DNA from: Flavobacteriaceae bacterium
GTDB lineage: Bacteria; Bacteroidota; Bacteroidia; Flavobacteriales; Flavobacteriaceae
Assembly (NCBI GenBank): GCA_013214065.1
Contig: JABSPK010000007.1
Coordinates: 62,001-126,000 of the forward strand
Direction of reading: 5' to 3'
DNA: 64,000 bases
The notes under the pieces were generated by a model. That model saw only the letters and a program-made list of their open reading frames with translations. It had not been told where the DNA came from and did no database searches. Each line of letters starts with the position of its first letter. Within the stretch, counting starts at the first letter, position 1. The translations under genes and the position numbers were made by a program. Below, in pieces: positions 53,511 through 62,841 of the stretch.

Positions 53511-55285
53511 AGCTGCTTATCGATTTTGGAGATGACATCACTGGCTTTTTCGTAATCTTGCTGCATCTGCACCTCGGTGAATGGACTGTATCGTGCCATT
53601 TCACAATTTTTCAAAAGGCCGATAAAGGAGTCGATGTCGGCGGCATTGACCTGTTTTTCGTGCAATAGCCCTTCTATTTTTTCTTTGCTGAATTCGGAGG
53701 TTTCAATTCGCAATTTCGCTTTTAAATAGTTGTGTAGCGCCTTCTCAAGGGCGATATAGAACTGGTCTTCGTTGCCCAGTACCTTTTTGGCGGTCGAAAG
53801 GTATTTTCGTGCCAATCTGTTCGCTTTTCGTAAACGGTTTCCTTCGACGTTTTGGCTTTGCTTTTGTTGTTGTTTTCGGAAGAGGATGAACAACGGAATG
53901 ATCAATAGGGATCCGAAAATATATCCGAAGAACCGGTTTGAACCAAAAAAGTGATTCGTAGCGATGGGGGTGAGGTTCGGTTTTACCTTGATGAAATGGA
54001 ACTGTTTTCCTGTGGGTATTGTAATTTTCCGGGCTCCCGGGGTGGCGGTCACTGATTCCCCTCCATCCGTTGGCCCTTCCATAACGTTGATGGTTATCTC
54101 GTCGGAATTCAGGGTTTTGTAAGTGGCCGTTTTGGGGTCGAAAAAGCTAAAGGAGATACTCGGAATAGGATATTTGCCTCGAAATGCGGGTACGATCGTA
54201 TAGTTGTTGGCTACTTTGCCTTGCATGCCCGCAGCGGTAGTACGCACGTTTTCATCGAATTCGGGCTCGTAGACTTCCAAGGCACTGGGCAGATCGGGTT
54301 CTGGCAATTGAAACAGCTTCAGATTGCCCTTTCCGGTCACCTCGACCTTGGCCTGTAACGACTCTGAAGCATTCAAGCTCGTCTTGCTGGTGGTCACCTC
54401 AAAATCGAATTCCCCAACAGCACCACTGAAGCCATCGGGTTTTCCTGCCAAGGGTAATGGTTTCACATTCAAGGTGCGACGCCCCGCTGAAACCGTTTTG
54501 CTGGTTTGTTTGAAAATGCGCCCCCCGAAAAAATCCCGGCGATTGGTAGGAACATCCACGTAGATTTCCAACGAAAGGGGTTCGATATTCAACTTTCCTT
54601 CTTTTTGCGGATAGAGCACTACCCGTTTCAAGACCACGCTCCGATACGGTTTGCCTTCATAAGTAGCGTTCTTCGAGTTGTATTTGGTCACCGGGATGTC
54701 CTGACTCCAGAAATTGTTGTATTTCGGACTGTCTAAAGGCCTAAAGTTCGTGACCGAAATGGAGGGACTGACATACAGTTTATACACCACCGTGACGGCC
54801 TCGTTCAGGTACGGATTGCCCTTGGATACTTCGGCGACAAGATGAAGGCTTTCATCGGCCACGTCATCGACCGATTTCGGAGCGTTCGGATTATCCACCG
54901 CCTCCGTAATGGTGACTTTCTTTACCGGGGTCTTATAGGTTTTGCCATCGATTTCGACCGTGGCCTGGCCAATTTTGAAGCTCCCTTTGCTCTTTGGTGA
55001 AAGAATATAGGAATACGTCAACGAGAACGATCGTTTACCGTTGACCCAGCTGTTGCTTTGGGAAAGCGCCGGACCCATGACCACTTTAAAACCCTCGAAA
55101 TCGGGCGGGCTGAAATTATCACCGTTTTTGTTCATGGTGAATTCGACCTTCAACCGTTCGTTGATCCCCAGTCGTTCTTTGCTCAAATTGGTCTGGAATG
55201 AAATGGCCTCATCTTCTTGGCTCCAAGACAAATGGCTTGTCGCCAACAAGAACATCGCGAATCCATATGTTACCCATTTGTTCAC
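53507..55285 (-). CDS. batD: BatD family protein
   Basis: A 592-residue protein from the GTG at 55285, whose G overlaps the BatC stop (TAGTG); a TTG at 55291 is the other option. It has a signal peptide (VTYGFAMFLLATSHLSWS), repeated beta-rich domains with FSLTYSYILSPKSKGSFKIG, one membrane helix near residue 435 (FFGYIFGSLLIIPLFILFR) and a cytoplasmic C-terminus. BatD is the large protein of the operon with Ig-like domains. It fits between BatC and BatE. Confidence 0.9.
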   Translation of the reverse strand: MNKWVTYGFAMFLLATSHLSWSQEDEAISFQTNLSKERLGINERLKVEFTMNKNGDNFSPPDFEGFKVVMGPALSQSNSWVNGKRSFSLTYSYILSPKSKGSFKIGQATVEIDGKTYKTPVKKVTITEAVDNPNAPKSVDDVADESLHLVAEVSKGNPYLNEAVTVVYKLYVSPSISVTNFRPLDSPKYNNFWSQDIPVTKYNSKNATYEGKPYRSVVLKRVVLYPQKEGKLNIEPLSLEIYVDVPTNRRDFFGGRIFKQTSKTVSAGRRTLNVKPLPLAGKPDGFSGAVGEFDFEVTTSKTSLNASESLQAKVEVTGKGNLKLFQLPEPDLPSALEVYEPEFDENVRTTAAGMQGKVANNYTIVPAFRGKYPIPSISFSFFDPKTATYKTLNSDEITINVMEGPTDGGESVTATPGARKITIPTGKQFHFIKVKPNLTPIATNHFFGSNRFFGYIFGSLLIIPLFILFRKQQQKQSQNVEGNRLRKANRLARKYLSTAKKVLGNEDQFYIALEKALHNYLKAKLRIETSEFSKEKIEGLLHEKQVNAADIDSFIGLLKNCEMARYSPFTEVQMQQDYEKASDVISKIDKQL

Positions 55286-56160
55286 TACCAATCCTTCTCG
55301 TTTTTGATCTTGGCACCTTTGACTTTTTTGGCGTCGATTTTTTCCTGGACCTTTTTCTCCTCGTTCTGCATGGCCTCTAAGAGGTTTTGGATCTGTTGTT
55401 TTGAAAGTTGGTTGGGTCGGGGTCGTTTTTGTTTTTCAGGTTCTTCACCTTGATTCGGTTGTTTCTGCTGTTCCTTTTTTTGTTCGCCGTCGCCTTCCTT
55501 ATTTTCTTCGGGTTGGTTTTCCCCTTGGTCACCTTCGTCTCCCTCGTCCTTGTTTTCTTCGTCTTTGTTTTCGCCTTCCTTATCCTTGTCTTGATCCCCT
55601 TCGTTGTTCTGGTCTTGGTTCTTGTCTTTTTGATCCTGTTGGTCTTGGTTCTTGTCGTCTTGGTTTTGGTCGTTGTTTTGTTCGTTCTGTTGCTTTTTTA
55701 GCATTTCTTTGGCCAAGGCAAGGTTGTACCGTGTTTCATCATCCGTTGGGTTGCTTCGCAATGCCTGTTTGTAGGCTTCGACCGCTTTTTCATATTCCTC
55801 GTTCTTCATGAATACATTGCCCATATTGTGAAAAGCCTTGTGCTTACTCGGTTTTTCAGTCGCTTTTTCGCCGGCTTGTTTGAACCTGCCAAAGGCTTCG
55901 GTGAAATTTTCCCTATTGTAATATGCCCGCCCGAGATTGTAGGGTGCGGCGGCGTTTTGATCGCTTTTCGAAATCGCCCTTCGATAATCGGCCTCGGCAT
56001 TGACAAAGTCGTTTTTGGTCAGGGTCTTGTTGGCGTCATAGGTGATATCGGTCGATTCACGCAGGGCCTTTTCAGCTTGCCGCTGTGCTTCGGCATCCTC
56101 TTGGGCATGTGCGAAAACCACGGCGAATAGGAGAAGGGTACTCAATTTAAACTTCATCAT
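55285..56160 (-). CDS. batC: BatC: TPR protein with acidic Gln/Asn-rich C-terminus
   Basis: About 291 residues from the ATG at 56160; the ATG at 56169 is also open. A signal peptide (LSTLLLFAVVFAHAQ) is followed by TPR units at about residues 45-150 (AAAPYNLGRAYYNRENFTEA, AVEAYKQALRSNPTDDETRY). The C-terminal half is low-complexity (QNEQNNDQNQDDKNQDQQDQ and Glu/Asp/Lys-rich stretches). This strongly biased region accounts for the unusual open frames on the other strand. It is typical of BatC. Confidence 0.85.
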   Translation of the reverse strand: MMKFKLSTLLLFAVVFAHAQEDAEAQRQAEKALRESTDITYDANKTLTKNDFVNAEADYRRAISKSDQNAAAPYNLGRAYYNRENFTEAFGRFKQAGEKATEKPSKHKAFHNMGNVFMKNEEYEKAVEAYKQALRSNPTDDETRYNLALAKEMLKKQQNEQNNDQNQDDKNQDQQDQKDKNQDQNNEGDQDKDKEGENKDEENKDEGDEGDQGENQPEENKEGDGEQKKEQQKQPNQGEEPEKQKRPRPNQLSKQQIQNLLEAMQNEEKKVQEKIDAKKVKGAKIKNEKDW

Positions 56161-57196
56161 CGTGCGCATTGAAAAGGTTCAACTTCTTTAACCATCCGGT
56201 TTTTCGATCTAAGAGGAAAATGTCTAAAAATAGAAAGAATAGCGCGATCCCCAAGAACCATTGGAATTGGTCTTTATATTCTGCGAACTGCTTGGCCTCG
56301 AATTCCTTTTTGTCCATTCGTTCGAGTTCCTCCTTGATATATTCGACTGCATCTTCGGTATTCGCCCCATTGATGTATTGCCCATTGCCTTTTTGGGCGA
56401 TGTCCGATAAGACCATTTCATTCAATTTCGAAATGACCACCTCACCCTCTGAATTCTTTTTCAAACTTTCTACGATACCGTTACGTTTAATGGGTATCGG
56501 TGCACCTTTGGGTTTACCCACCCCAATGGTAAATATCCGTATGCCGTTCAACACCGCACCTTCAACGGCATCAAGGGTCGATCCTTCCGAATGGTCTTCA
56601 CCATCCGATATGATAAAAAGGATCCTGTTGGTTTGATCCGCATCGTTGTAATAGGTGGTCGCCAATTCGATCGCCGAATTGATGGCGGTGCCTTGCGAAG
56701 AAAGCATATCGGTATTCATGCTCCTTAAGAACATTTTCGCGGCACTATAATCGGTAGTGATGGGTAACTGCGGGTAGGCTTGCCCGGCATAAGCGATGAT
56801 GCCGATCCGGTCACTGGCCAATTGGTTGATGATCTCGGAAACCAACCGCTTCGCTTTTTCGATGCGGTTCGGGGCGATATCCTCGGCCAACATGCTTTTC
56901 GAGACGTCAACGGCAAAAACGATGTCGACCCCTTCGCGTTTGACCGTTTCAAGTTTGGTGCCGATTTTCGGATTGGCCAACGCAATGACCAAAAAGCTTA
57001 ATCCCAACAACAAAAAAAGCAACTTCAAGGGTCCCTTGACCGTTGATCGATCAGGGGCTAGACGCTTCAACATGGCATGGGAGGCGAATTCACGTTGTTT
57101 GCTTTTTTTCCAAACCTGGAGCAAAAGGAATAGCAAGACCAAAACCGGGACAATGCCCAATAAATAGAAATATAGTTTTTCGTCGAACTGTACCAT
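56147..57196 (-). CDS. batB: BatB: VWA-domain membrane protein
   Basis: A 349-residue protein: two N-terminal membrane helices (YFYLLGIVPVLVLLFLLLQV, LLFLLLGLSFLVIALAN), a von Willebrand A domain at about residues 90-300 with the MIDAS motif FAVDVSKSML and a Thr in TDYSAAK, and a C-terminal membrane helix. Extracellular/periplasmic metal-binding domain architecture fits BatB. It starts 4 bases after BatA and its end overlaps BatC. Confidence 0.9.
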   Translation of the reverse strand: MVQFDEKLYFYLLGIVPVLVLLFLLLQVWKKSKQREFASHAMLKRLAPDRSTVKGPLKLLFLLLGLSFLVIALANPKIGTKLETVKREGVDIVFAVDVSKSMLAEDIAPNRIEKAKRLVSEIINQLASDRIGIIAYAGQAYPQLPITTDYSAAKMFLRSMNTDMLSSQGTAINSAIELATTYYNDADQTNRILFIISDGEDHSEGSTLDAVEGAVLNGIRIFTIGVGKPKGAPIPIKRNGIVESLKKNSEGEVVISKLNEMVLSDIAQKGNGQYINGANTEDAVEYIKEELERMDKKEFEAKQFAEYKDQFQWFLGIALFFLFLDIFLLDRKTGWLKKLNLFNAHDDEV

Positions 57197-57200
57197 TGTC

Positions 57201-58199
57201 CTAAATGAAACTTTTAAATAACGTGGCTTTCAACCCCCATTCCAACAAAAGCAAAAGACCTGCCAAAAAAATCAATGGCCTGAATTTTTCTTCGTATTTG
57301 TAATACTTGAATTCTTCGATTTCGGTCTTTTCGAGTTTGTTGATCTCGTTATAGATTTCTTCCAGTTTTTCGTTGTCAGTGGCCCTGAAATATTCCCCCC
57401 CGGTGACCTCGGCGATCTCTTGCAGCAACTTTTCGTCGATTTCGACTTGGCGCATTCCATATTGGAACGATCCATCCCTCTTATAGGCTATCGGGGTCAA
57501 TGCATTGCCATTGGTACCCAGACCGATGGTGTAGGTTTTGATATCGTATTCGACGGCCAGATCCGCAGCGGTCTGCGGTTCGATAAACCCGGAATTATTG
57601 ACCCCGTCGGTCAACAAAATGATGACCTTGCTGATGGCTTTACTCTCTTTGAGTCGATTTACCGAGGTCGCCAGACCCATACCAATGGCGGTTCCATCTT
57701 CCAGCTGCCCGTAGGTAATCTCACGAAGGGATCCCTGAACGATCGATTTGTCACTGGTTATCGGCGTTTTCGTGTAGCTTTCCCCAGCGTAGGCGACCAA
57801 TCCGATACGGTCACTGGGGCGCTTTTCGATAAAATCGGCTGCCACATCCTTCAAAGCCGCCAATCGGTTCGGTTTAAGGTCTTGGGCCAACATACTCGAT
57901 GACACGTCGATCGCCATCACGATATCGATACCTTTCGTCGTTTTGGTACGTGTCGAGATATCTTCGGTCTGCGGTCTTGCCAGGGCGGTAATGATCGCTG
58001 CCAATGCCAACAGACGAAGTACAAAGAGCAAGGGTTTTAATTTGGGTAACATCCCATTACCTACAAAACCTTTGATACTCGAAAGACGAACTGCGGCTAC
58101 TTCTTTTTTACGCTTGAACAGATACCATAAAAGCGCAAGTGGCAAGAGCAAAAAGAGCCAGAAGAATTGAGGATTGGCGAACTCGATATTGTCAAACAT
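57201..58199 (-). CDS. batA: BatA: VWA-domain membrane protein
   Basis: A 332-residue protein from the ATG at 58199; the ATG at 58202 is equally possible, giving a TGATG overlap with the upstream gene. Two N-terminal membrane helices (LFLLLPLALLWYLF, VLRLLALAAIITAL), VWA domain at about residues 85-290 with the MIDAS motif MAIDVSSSML and Thr in GTAIGMGLATS, and a C-terminal membrane helix (FLAGLLLLLEWGL). It is the paralogue of BatB in the Bat operon. Confidence 0.9.
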   Translation of the reverse strand: MFDNIEFANPQFFWLFLLLPLALLWYLFKRKKEVAAVRLSSIKGFVGNGMLPKLKPLLFVLRLLALAAIITALARPQTEDISTRTKTTKGIDIVMAIDVSSSMLAQDLKPNRLAALKDVAADFIEKRPSDRIGLVAYAGESYTKTPITSDKSIVQGSLREITYGQLEDGTAIGMGLATSVNRLKESKAISKVIILLTDGVNNSGFIEPQTAADLAVEYDIKTYTIGLGTNGNALTPIAYKRDGSFQYGMRQVEIDEKLLQEIAEVTGGEYFRATDNEKLEEIYNEINKLEKTEIEEFKYYKYEEKFRPLIFLAGLLLLLEWGLKATLFKSFI

Positions 58200-59863
58200 C
58201 ATACCTGGGTTTTTACATCGACCGAGGCCAATATACGTTGAACGATCTGTTCGGCGTAGGCATCGCCGTTTTCCCACGTCATGATGACGTGTTGCATAAA
58301 CCCTTTGCCCCCAAAACTGAGGATGGCATATTCGAAACGACGTGAACTGCCGCCGTCAGGTTCTTGCAACTGCCCCGAACCATGGGTTTTCAGGCCCTGA
58401 ACACCTGACTTTGAGAAAAAGTCATCTTGCTTGGTGATGATGTTTCGGACCCCACCTGACTCGAAAGTGGTCAACATGCCTTCAATTGCCCCTTCGAAAT
58501 TGGGATCTTCCTGTTCGACAAAGGTGGTCGAGTTGGTGGTTATGGAAAACAAACCGCGATAATTGCCGTACCCGAACGCCTGGAATTCCTTGACGGCCTT
58601 TTCGGCTTCCTCTGGCAGGGCAACCTCTTGTCTGATCAACACCTCGGGGGTTTCGATTTCTATTGGAGGGAAACCGTAACTGCTGGCAACCCATTCCTTT
58701 TCAAGCAGGGTTTTGGTCGGATAGCCGAAAACGGAATCCTTGACGGTCTTGAATCCGAAATATGCCATGGAAATACCGCTTCCCAAAACGATGAGCCCTA
58801 GAATACTCGCCGCTGCGATATAAATCCGTTTCTTTTTGTTCTTTTGGGCAAGTTCTTCCAAATAGGCCTCGTTATGCATGAGTTCTTCTTCGGAAGGTTC
58901 GGGTAAGGCTTCCTTGGTCTTTACCACCAAACTCTCAACGAATTTCCGGTCTTGCTCAGCCCTTCCCGAAGCGGGTTTCTTTTTGGCGAATTTGACCAAA
59001 TCGGCAGTCTGTAATACGTTCTTGAATTGTAGTATGGTATCGCCCTCCAAACCAAGTTCACCGGCATCTTTGAGCAGCTCCAACCTTTCGATCAATTGGT
59101 CGGTCGTACTTTCCAGGGCAGCGACATGGACATCTTCCTCAAGATACGAGCGGATGATATCGGTCAATTCCGAATAGTATTTCTTGTATTCGTCCTGAAT
59201 GAGGTATTTTGAGTTTTCAAGACGCTTCAATTCCAATAAAGCACGGTCATAAGCAGGCAACAAGGCTTCCTTCTCTTCTTCGCTCAAAGGTTTTTTTCGG
59301 TTGATATACCAATAGGCCGCTCCCCCGATGGCGGCAAGTGCCAACAACACCCATAGCAAGATCATCCAGATTTTGGCGTTGCTTTTTTTCACCTGGATCA
59401 AGGGCTTGATATCGTACATCTTCTGTTTCGTGGTATCGACGACCACATCGGCGACCTTGATGTTAAAAGAATCGGTAAAGAAAGGCTGTTCGTTGATCGC
59501 GATCCTTTGGGGCGGTATGGTGTAGGCTCCGCTATCGAATTGGGTGAGTGCGTAAATGCGTTGCAGGGTAATCCGATCTTTATTTTTGGTCGAATCGATT
59601 TTTAGGGCTTCGACCATTTCAAGGGGCGAGAAGGTTTGGTCTTCCGGAAAGGCGACAATGTTAAGGCTGTCGGTCTCAACAGTGATCGTAAACTGGATCT
59701 GCTCCCCGATCTTTATGGACGCGGTATCGATTTCAGCACGTACTTTGGAATCTTGCTGGGCCATCAATCCATGGACACCCAATAGAAAGCAACACAGCAA
59801 GGTTGTAGCGATGTGCTTTCGAAAAGCGGACGAATGTATGTATGGCACCCCGATCTTCTGCAT
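58199..59863 (-). CDS. BatD-like/DUF4381-type membrane protein of the Bat operon
   Basis: A 554-residue protein: signal peptide (TTLLCCFLLGVHGLMAQ), a BatD-like beta domain with VRAEIDTASIKIGEQIQFTI, a membrane helix near 175 (IWMILLWVLLALAAIGGAAYW), a helical cytoplasmic-type region (KYYSELTDIIRSYLEED, DUF4381-like), and a second helix near 350 followed by a C-terminal domain. It overlaps DUF58 upstream by one base (TAATG). Some Bat operons have a protein of this type upstream of BatA; its role is unknown. Confidence 0.85.
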   Translation of the reverse strand: MQKIGVPYIHSSAFRKHIATTLLCCFLLGVHGLMAQQDSKVRAEIDTASIKIGEQIQFTITVETDSLNIVAFPEDQTFSPLEMVEALKIDSTKNKDRITLQRIYALTQFDSGAYTIPPQRIAINEQPFFTDSFNIKVADVVVDTTKQKMYDIKPLIQVKKSNAKIWMILLWVLLALAAIGGAAYWYINRKKPLSEEEKEALLPAYDRALLELKRLENSKYLIQDEYKKYYSELTDIIRSYLEEDVHVAALESTTDQLIERLELLKDAGELGLEGDTILQFKNVLQTADLVKFAKKKPASGRAEQDRKFVESLVVKTKEALPEPSEEELMHNEAYLEELAQKNKKKRIYIAAASILGLIVLGSGISMAYFGFKTVKDSVFGYPTKTLLEKEWVASSYGFPPIEIETPEVLIRQEVALPEEAEKAVKEFQAFGYGNYRGLFSITTNSTTFVEQEDPNFEGAIEGMLTTFESGGVRNIITKQDDFFSKSGVQGLKTHGSGQLQEPDGGSSRRFEYAILSFGGKGFMQHVIMTWENGDAYAEQIVQRILASVDVKTQV

Positions 59864-60729
59864 TATCCCCTTCGTTTAAAATACCCCAATAATTTCTTCA
59901 CATAGCTCTCATCGACCCGACAATGGATGACCCCACTGCCCGATTTGTTGAACGAATCATTGAAATAATCGACCCGCTCCAGATGGTATTTCCAATATTC
60001 ATGGCGCACCTTTTTCGACCCGGTATTGATCAATTGATAGTTGCCCGACTCGGCATCCATTACCTGGACCATTCCAAGATTGGGAATGTATTCTTCTTTT
60101 TCGTCGTAGACCCTGATCCCGGTAACATCATGCTTGTTGCCGACGATCTTCATGGTCGTATCGTATCCATCGGTGATGAAATCGGAAAGGACGAACACAA
60201 TGGCCTTTTTCTTCATCACATTGGTCAAGAACTTCAAAGCCTCGGCCAAATCGGTTTGATTGCTTTGCGGTTTGAATTCCAACAATTCCCTGATGATCCG
60301 AAGCACATGGCTCTTTCCTTTTTTAGGAGGGATGAACAACTCTACTTCGTCTGAAAAAAGGATGAGTCCTACTTTGTCGTTATTCTGCAATGCCGAAAAG
60401 GCCAAGGTGGCCGAAATTTCGGTAATCACCTCTTTTTTGAACTGATCCGAAGTGCCGAACAGTTCGGAGCCACTCACGTCGACCATCAACATCATGGTCA
60501 ATTCACGTTCTTCTTCGAACACCTTGACGTAAGGTTCGTTGTATCGGGCGGTGACGTTCCAGTCGATGTTTCGAACATCGTCACCATATTGGTACTGCCG
60601 TACTTCGCTGAAGGTCATACCCCGACCCTTGAAGGTCGAATGGTATTCGCCTCCGAAGATATGATCCGACAACCGCCGGGTCTTTATCTCGATCTTACGT
60701 ACTTTTTTTAGCAGCTCCTTTGTATCCAT
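59863..60729 (-). CDS. DUF58 domain protein
   Basis: A 288-residue protein of the DUF58 family, always found near MoxR ATPases. The signature VRNIDWNVTARYNEPYVKVF near residue 50 and EERELTMMLMVDVSGSELFG near 72 are classic; the latter includes a VWA-like DxSxS site. DUF58 proteins are thought to act with MoxR in maturing or assembling envelope complexes, here probably the Bat complex. It is 70 bases downstream of the MoxR gene stop. Confidence 0.93.
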   Translation of the reverse strand: MDTKELLKKVRKIEIKTRRLSDHIFGGEYHSTFKGRGMTFSEVRQYQYGDDVRNIDWNVTARYNEPYVKVFEEERELTMMLMVDVSGSELFGTSDQFKKEVITEISATLAFSALQNNDKVGLILFSDEVELFIPPKKGKSHVLRIIRELLEFKPQSNQTDLAEALKFLTNVMKKKAIVFVLSDFITDGYDTTMKIVGNKHDVTGIRVYDEKEEYIPNLGMVQVMDAESGNYQLINTGSKKVRHEYWKYHLERVDYFNDSFNKSGSGVIHCRVDESYVKKLLGYFKRRG

Positions 60730-60799
60730 CCAAAAGTCAAGATTTCGGTTTGGCCGGTTGCCCTTGAACGACGACCGTCAAGCCAAACCCAAAGTGTGG

Positions 60800-61801
60800 T
60801 TAGGGCACTTCGACCTCGTTGACGATCTTGTTGATGATCTCTTCCGAGGTAATATTTTCAGCTTCGGCCTCATAAGTGATTCCGATACGGTGTCGAAGGA
60901 CGTCGTGTACAACGGCCCTGACATCTTCTGGGATCACATAGCCCCTGCGCTTGATAAAGGCATAACATTTCGAGGCATTGGCAAGATTGATACTTCCCCT
61001 GGGGGAAGCTCCAAAACTGATCAGTGGTTTGAGGTTTTCAAGGTTGTATTTCTCCGGATAGCGGGTCGCGAACACGATGTCAAGAATGTACTTCTCGATC
61101 TTTTCGTCCATATATACCTCTTTGACCGCTTTTTGGGCACTGAGTATCTGTTTGACGGTAACTACCGGTTTGATGGCTTGGCCACCACCGTTCAGATTTT
61201 GACGAATGATCAATTGTTCCTCGTTCAATTTGGGATAATCGATCACGGTCTTCAACATGAATCGGTCGACTTGGGCTTCCGGCAAAGGGTAGGTTCCTTC
61301 TTGTTCTACCGGGTTTTGCGTTGCCATGACCAAAAACGGTGCGTCGAGCGTAAAAGTCTCATCCCCAATGGTGACCTGACGTTCCTGCATGGCCTCGAGC
61401 AGGGCCGATTGCACTTTGGCAGGCGCCCTGTTGATCTCATCGGCCAACACGAAATTGGCGAAAATGGGTCCTTTCTTGATCGAAAAGTCGTTCTCTTTGA
61501 TATTGTAGATCAAGGTACCCACGACATCGGCGGGCAACAAGTCGGGGGTAAACTGGATTCTGCTGAAACTCCCTTTGACGGCTTTGGCCAGGGTGTTGAT
61601 CGCCAAGGTCTTTGCTAAACCGGGTACCCCCTCCAAAAGAATATGGCCTTGCCCCAATAGGCCGATGAGCAAACGTTCGACCATATGTTTTTGTCCGACA
61701 ATGGCCTTGTTCATTTCAAGGGTCAACAAGTCGATAAAAGCGCTTTCCTTCGCAATTTTCTCGTTCACCGCACTAATATCCATCGTAGTATTTTCCTCCA
61801 T
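60800..61801 (-). CDS. MoxR-family AAA+ ATPase
   Basis: A 333-residue ATPase from the ATG at 61801 (MEENTTMDISAV). Walker A is LEGVPGLAKTLAINTLAKAV near residue 56, Walker B FVLADEINRAPAKVQSALLE near 120, sensor 1 MATQNPVEQEGTYPLPEAQ near 163. It acts as a chaperone-like ATPase, often with DUF58 and VWA proteins. It is the first gene of a run through BatE (52752-61801), all genes on one strand with overlaps, apart from the 70-base gap before DUF58. Confidence 0.94.
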   Translation of the reverse strand: MEENTTMDISAVNEKIAKESAFIDLLTLEMNKAIVGQKHMVERLLIGLLGQGHILLEGVPGLAKTLAINTLAKAVKGSFSRIQFTPDLLPADVVGTLIYNIKENDFSIKKGPIFANFVLADEINRAPAKVQSALLEAMQERQVTIGDETFTLDAPFLVMATQNPVEQEGTYPLPEAQVDRFMLKTVIDYPKLNEEQLIIRQNLNGGGQAIKPVVTVKQILSAQKAVKEVYMDEKIEKYILDIVFATRYPEKYNLENLKPLISFGASPRGSINLANASKCYAFIKRRGYVIPEDVRAVVHDVLRHRIGITYEAEAENITSEEIINKIVNEVEVP

Positions 61802-61959
61802 ATACAATTCGTTGTCTCTGTGGATTTTGTTCACCAAATTAATAAAGCGCAAAATGAAAATTAATTTAAAATCGACCTGTTAATTATTGGTTAAAAAAAG
61901 CCGGGAAGCCCAAGTTTTATGAAGAGTTTAAGGGATTAATTTTATACTTTCACCAGCCT

Positions 61960-62832
61960 ATGGACAAGACCGATTTATATTCAAAGATCATTGCCGGAAC
62001 GATGACTTGGGGAAGTTGGGGAAAGCAACTTTCGACCGATGGAATGCGCGATTTGATGCACCATTGCCTTGCCTCCGGAATCACCACCTTCGATCATGCC
62101 GATATTTATGGCGATTATGGAAACGAGGAGGCCTTCGGGGCCGCTTTTTCGGGCAGCGGTATCGCTAGGGAAGACATCCAACTCATCACCAAGTGTGGGA
62201 TCCAACACGTCAAAGGGAGGCCCAATCACGTAAAACACTACCAATACGACAAAGACTACATCATTTGGTCTGCCGAGCGATCGCTCGATTGTTTAAAGAC
62301 CGATTATCTTGATTTGTTCCTATTGCACCGTCCGAGTCCATTGATGCATCCTATGGAAATCGCTGCGGCGGTCGAACATTTGATGGACCAAGGAAAGATC
62401 AAGCAGTTCGGGGTTTCGAATTTCACGCCTTCGCAAATCGCCATGGTAGAATCGGCGGTGGGTGTTTCGGCGAATCAGGTCGAATATTCCATGACCCATG
62501 ACGCCCCCATGTACGATGGCACCTTCGATGATTGTATCGCAGCGAATCGCATGGCGATGGCCTGGAGCCCTTTAGGCGGTTACTTTAGGGAGGACGACGA
62601 CCGAACCGCCAGGATCAAAGCGGCTTTGACCCCCATGTTGGAAAAGTATGAGGCCAATGAAAGCCAGTTGTTGCTTGCTTTTATCATTAAGCATCCGGTT
62701 TCGATCCATCCGGTAGTTGGAACGGCCAACAAAGAGCGTTTGGTCGATTCGATGAAAGCTGCTGAAATCGATATGGAACTTACGGATTGGTTTACCTTAT
62801 TGGCAGCCAGTCAAGGGCATAAGGTACCTTAA
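61960..62832 (+). CDS. Aldo/keto reductase
   Basis: A 290-residue NADPH-dependent reductase. The catalytic tetrad is recognisable: Asp in FDHADIYGDYGNE with the Tyr, Lys in LITKCGIQHVKG and His in DLFLLHRPSPLMHPME. The cofactor end is HPVVGTANKERLVD. Resembles the YdhF-type branch. Substrate unknown. It is followed by the SDR gene after 9 bases, divergent from moxR. The SDR and the AlbA_2 gene follow on the same strand. Confidence 0.93.
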   Translation: MDKTDLYSKIIAGTMTWGSWGKQLSTDGMRDLMHHCLASGITTFDHADIYGDYGNEEAFGAAFSGSGIAREDIQLITKCGIQHVKGRPNHVKHYQYDKDYIIWSAERSLDCLKTDYLDLFLLHRPSPLMHPMEIAAAVEHLMDQGKIKQFGVSNFTPSQIAMVESAVGVSANQVEYSMTHDAPMYDGTFDDCIAANRMAMAWSPLGGYFREDDDRTARIKAALTPMLEKYEANESQLLLAFIIKHPVSIHPVVGTANKERLVDSMKAAEIDMELTDWFTLLAASQGHKVP

Positions 62833-62841
62833 TCATTGCTT

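Noticed and set aside
55401-55811. Long hydrophobic frames on the plus strand opposite batC
   Set aside because: They are read-through of the Glu/Asp/Lys/Gln-rich low-complexity part of batC on the other strand, which gives Leu/Val/Phe-rich translations.
60758-61618. Long plus-strand frame opposite moxR
   Set aside because: Opposite a strongly conserved AAA+ ATPase gene; codon use and lack of domains indicate a shadow.
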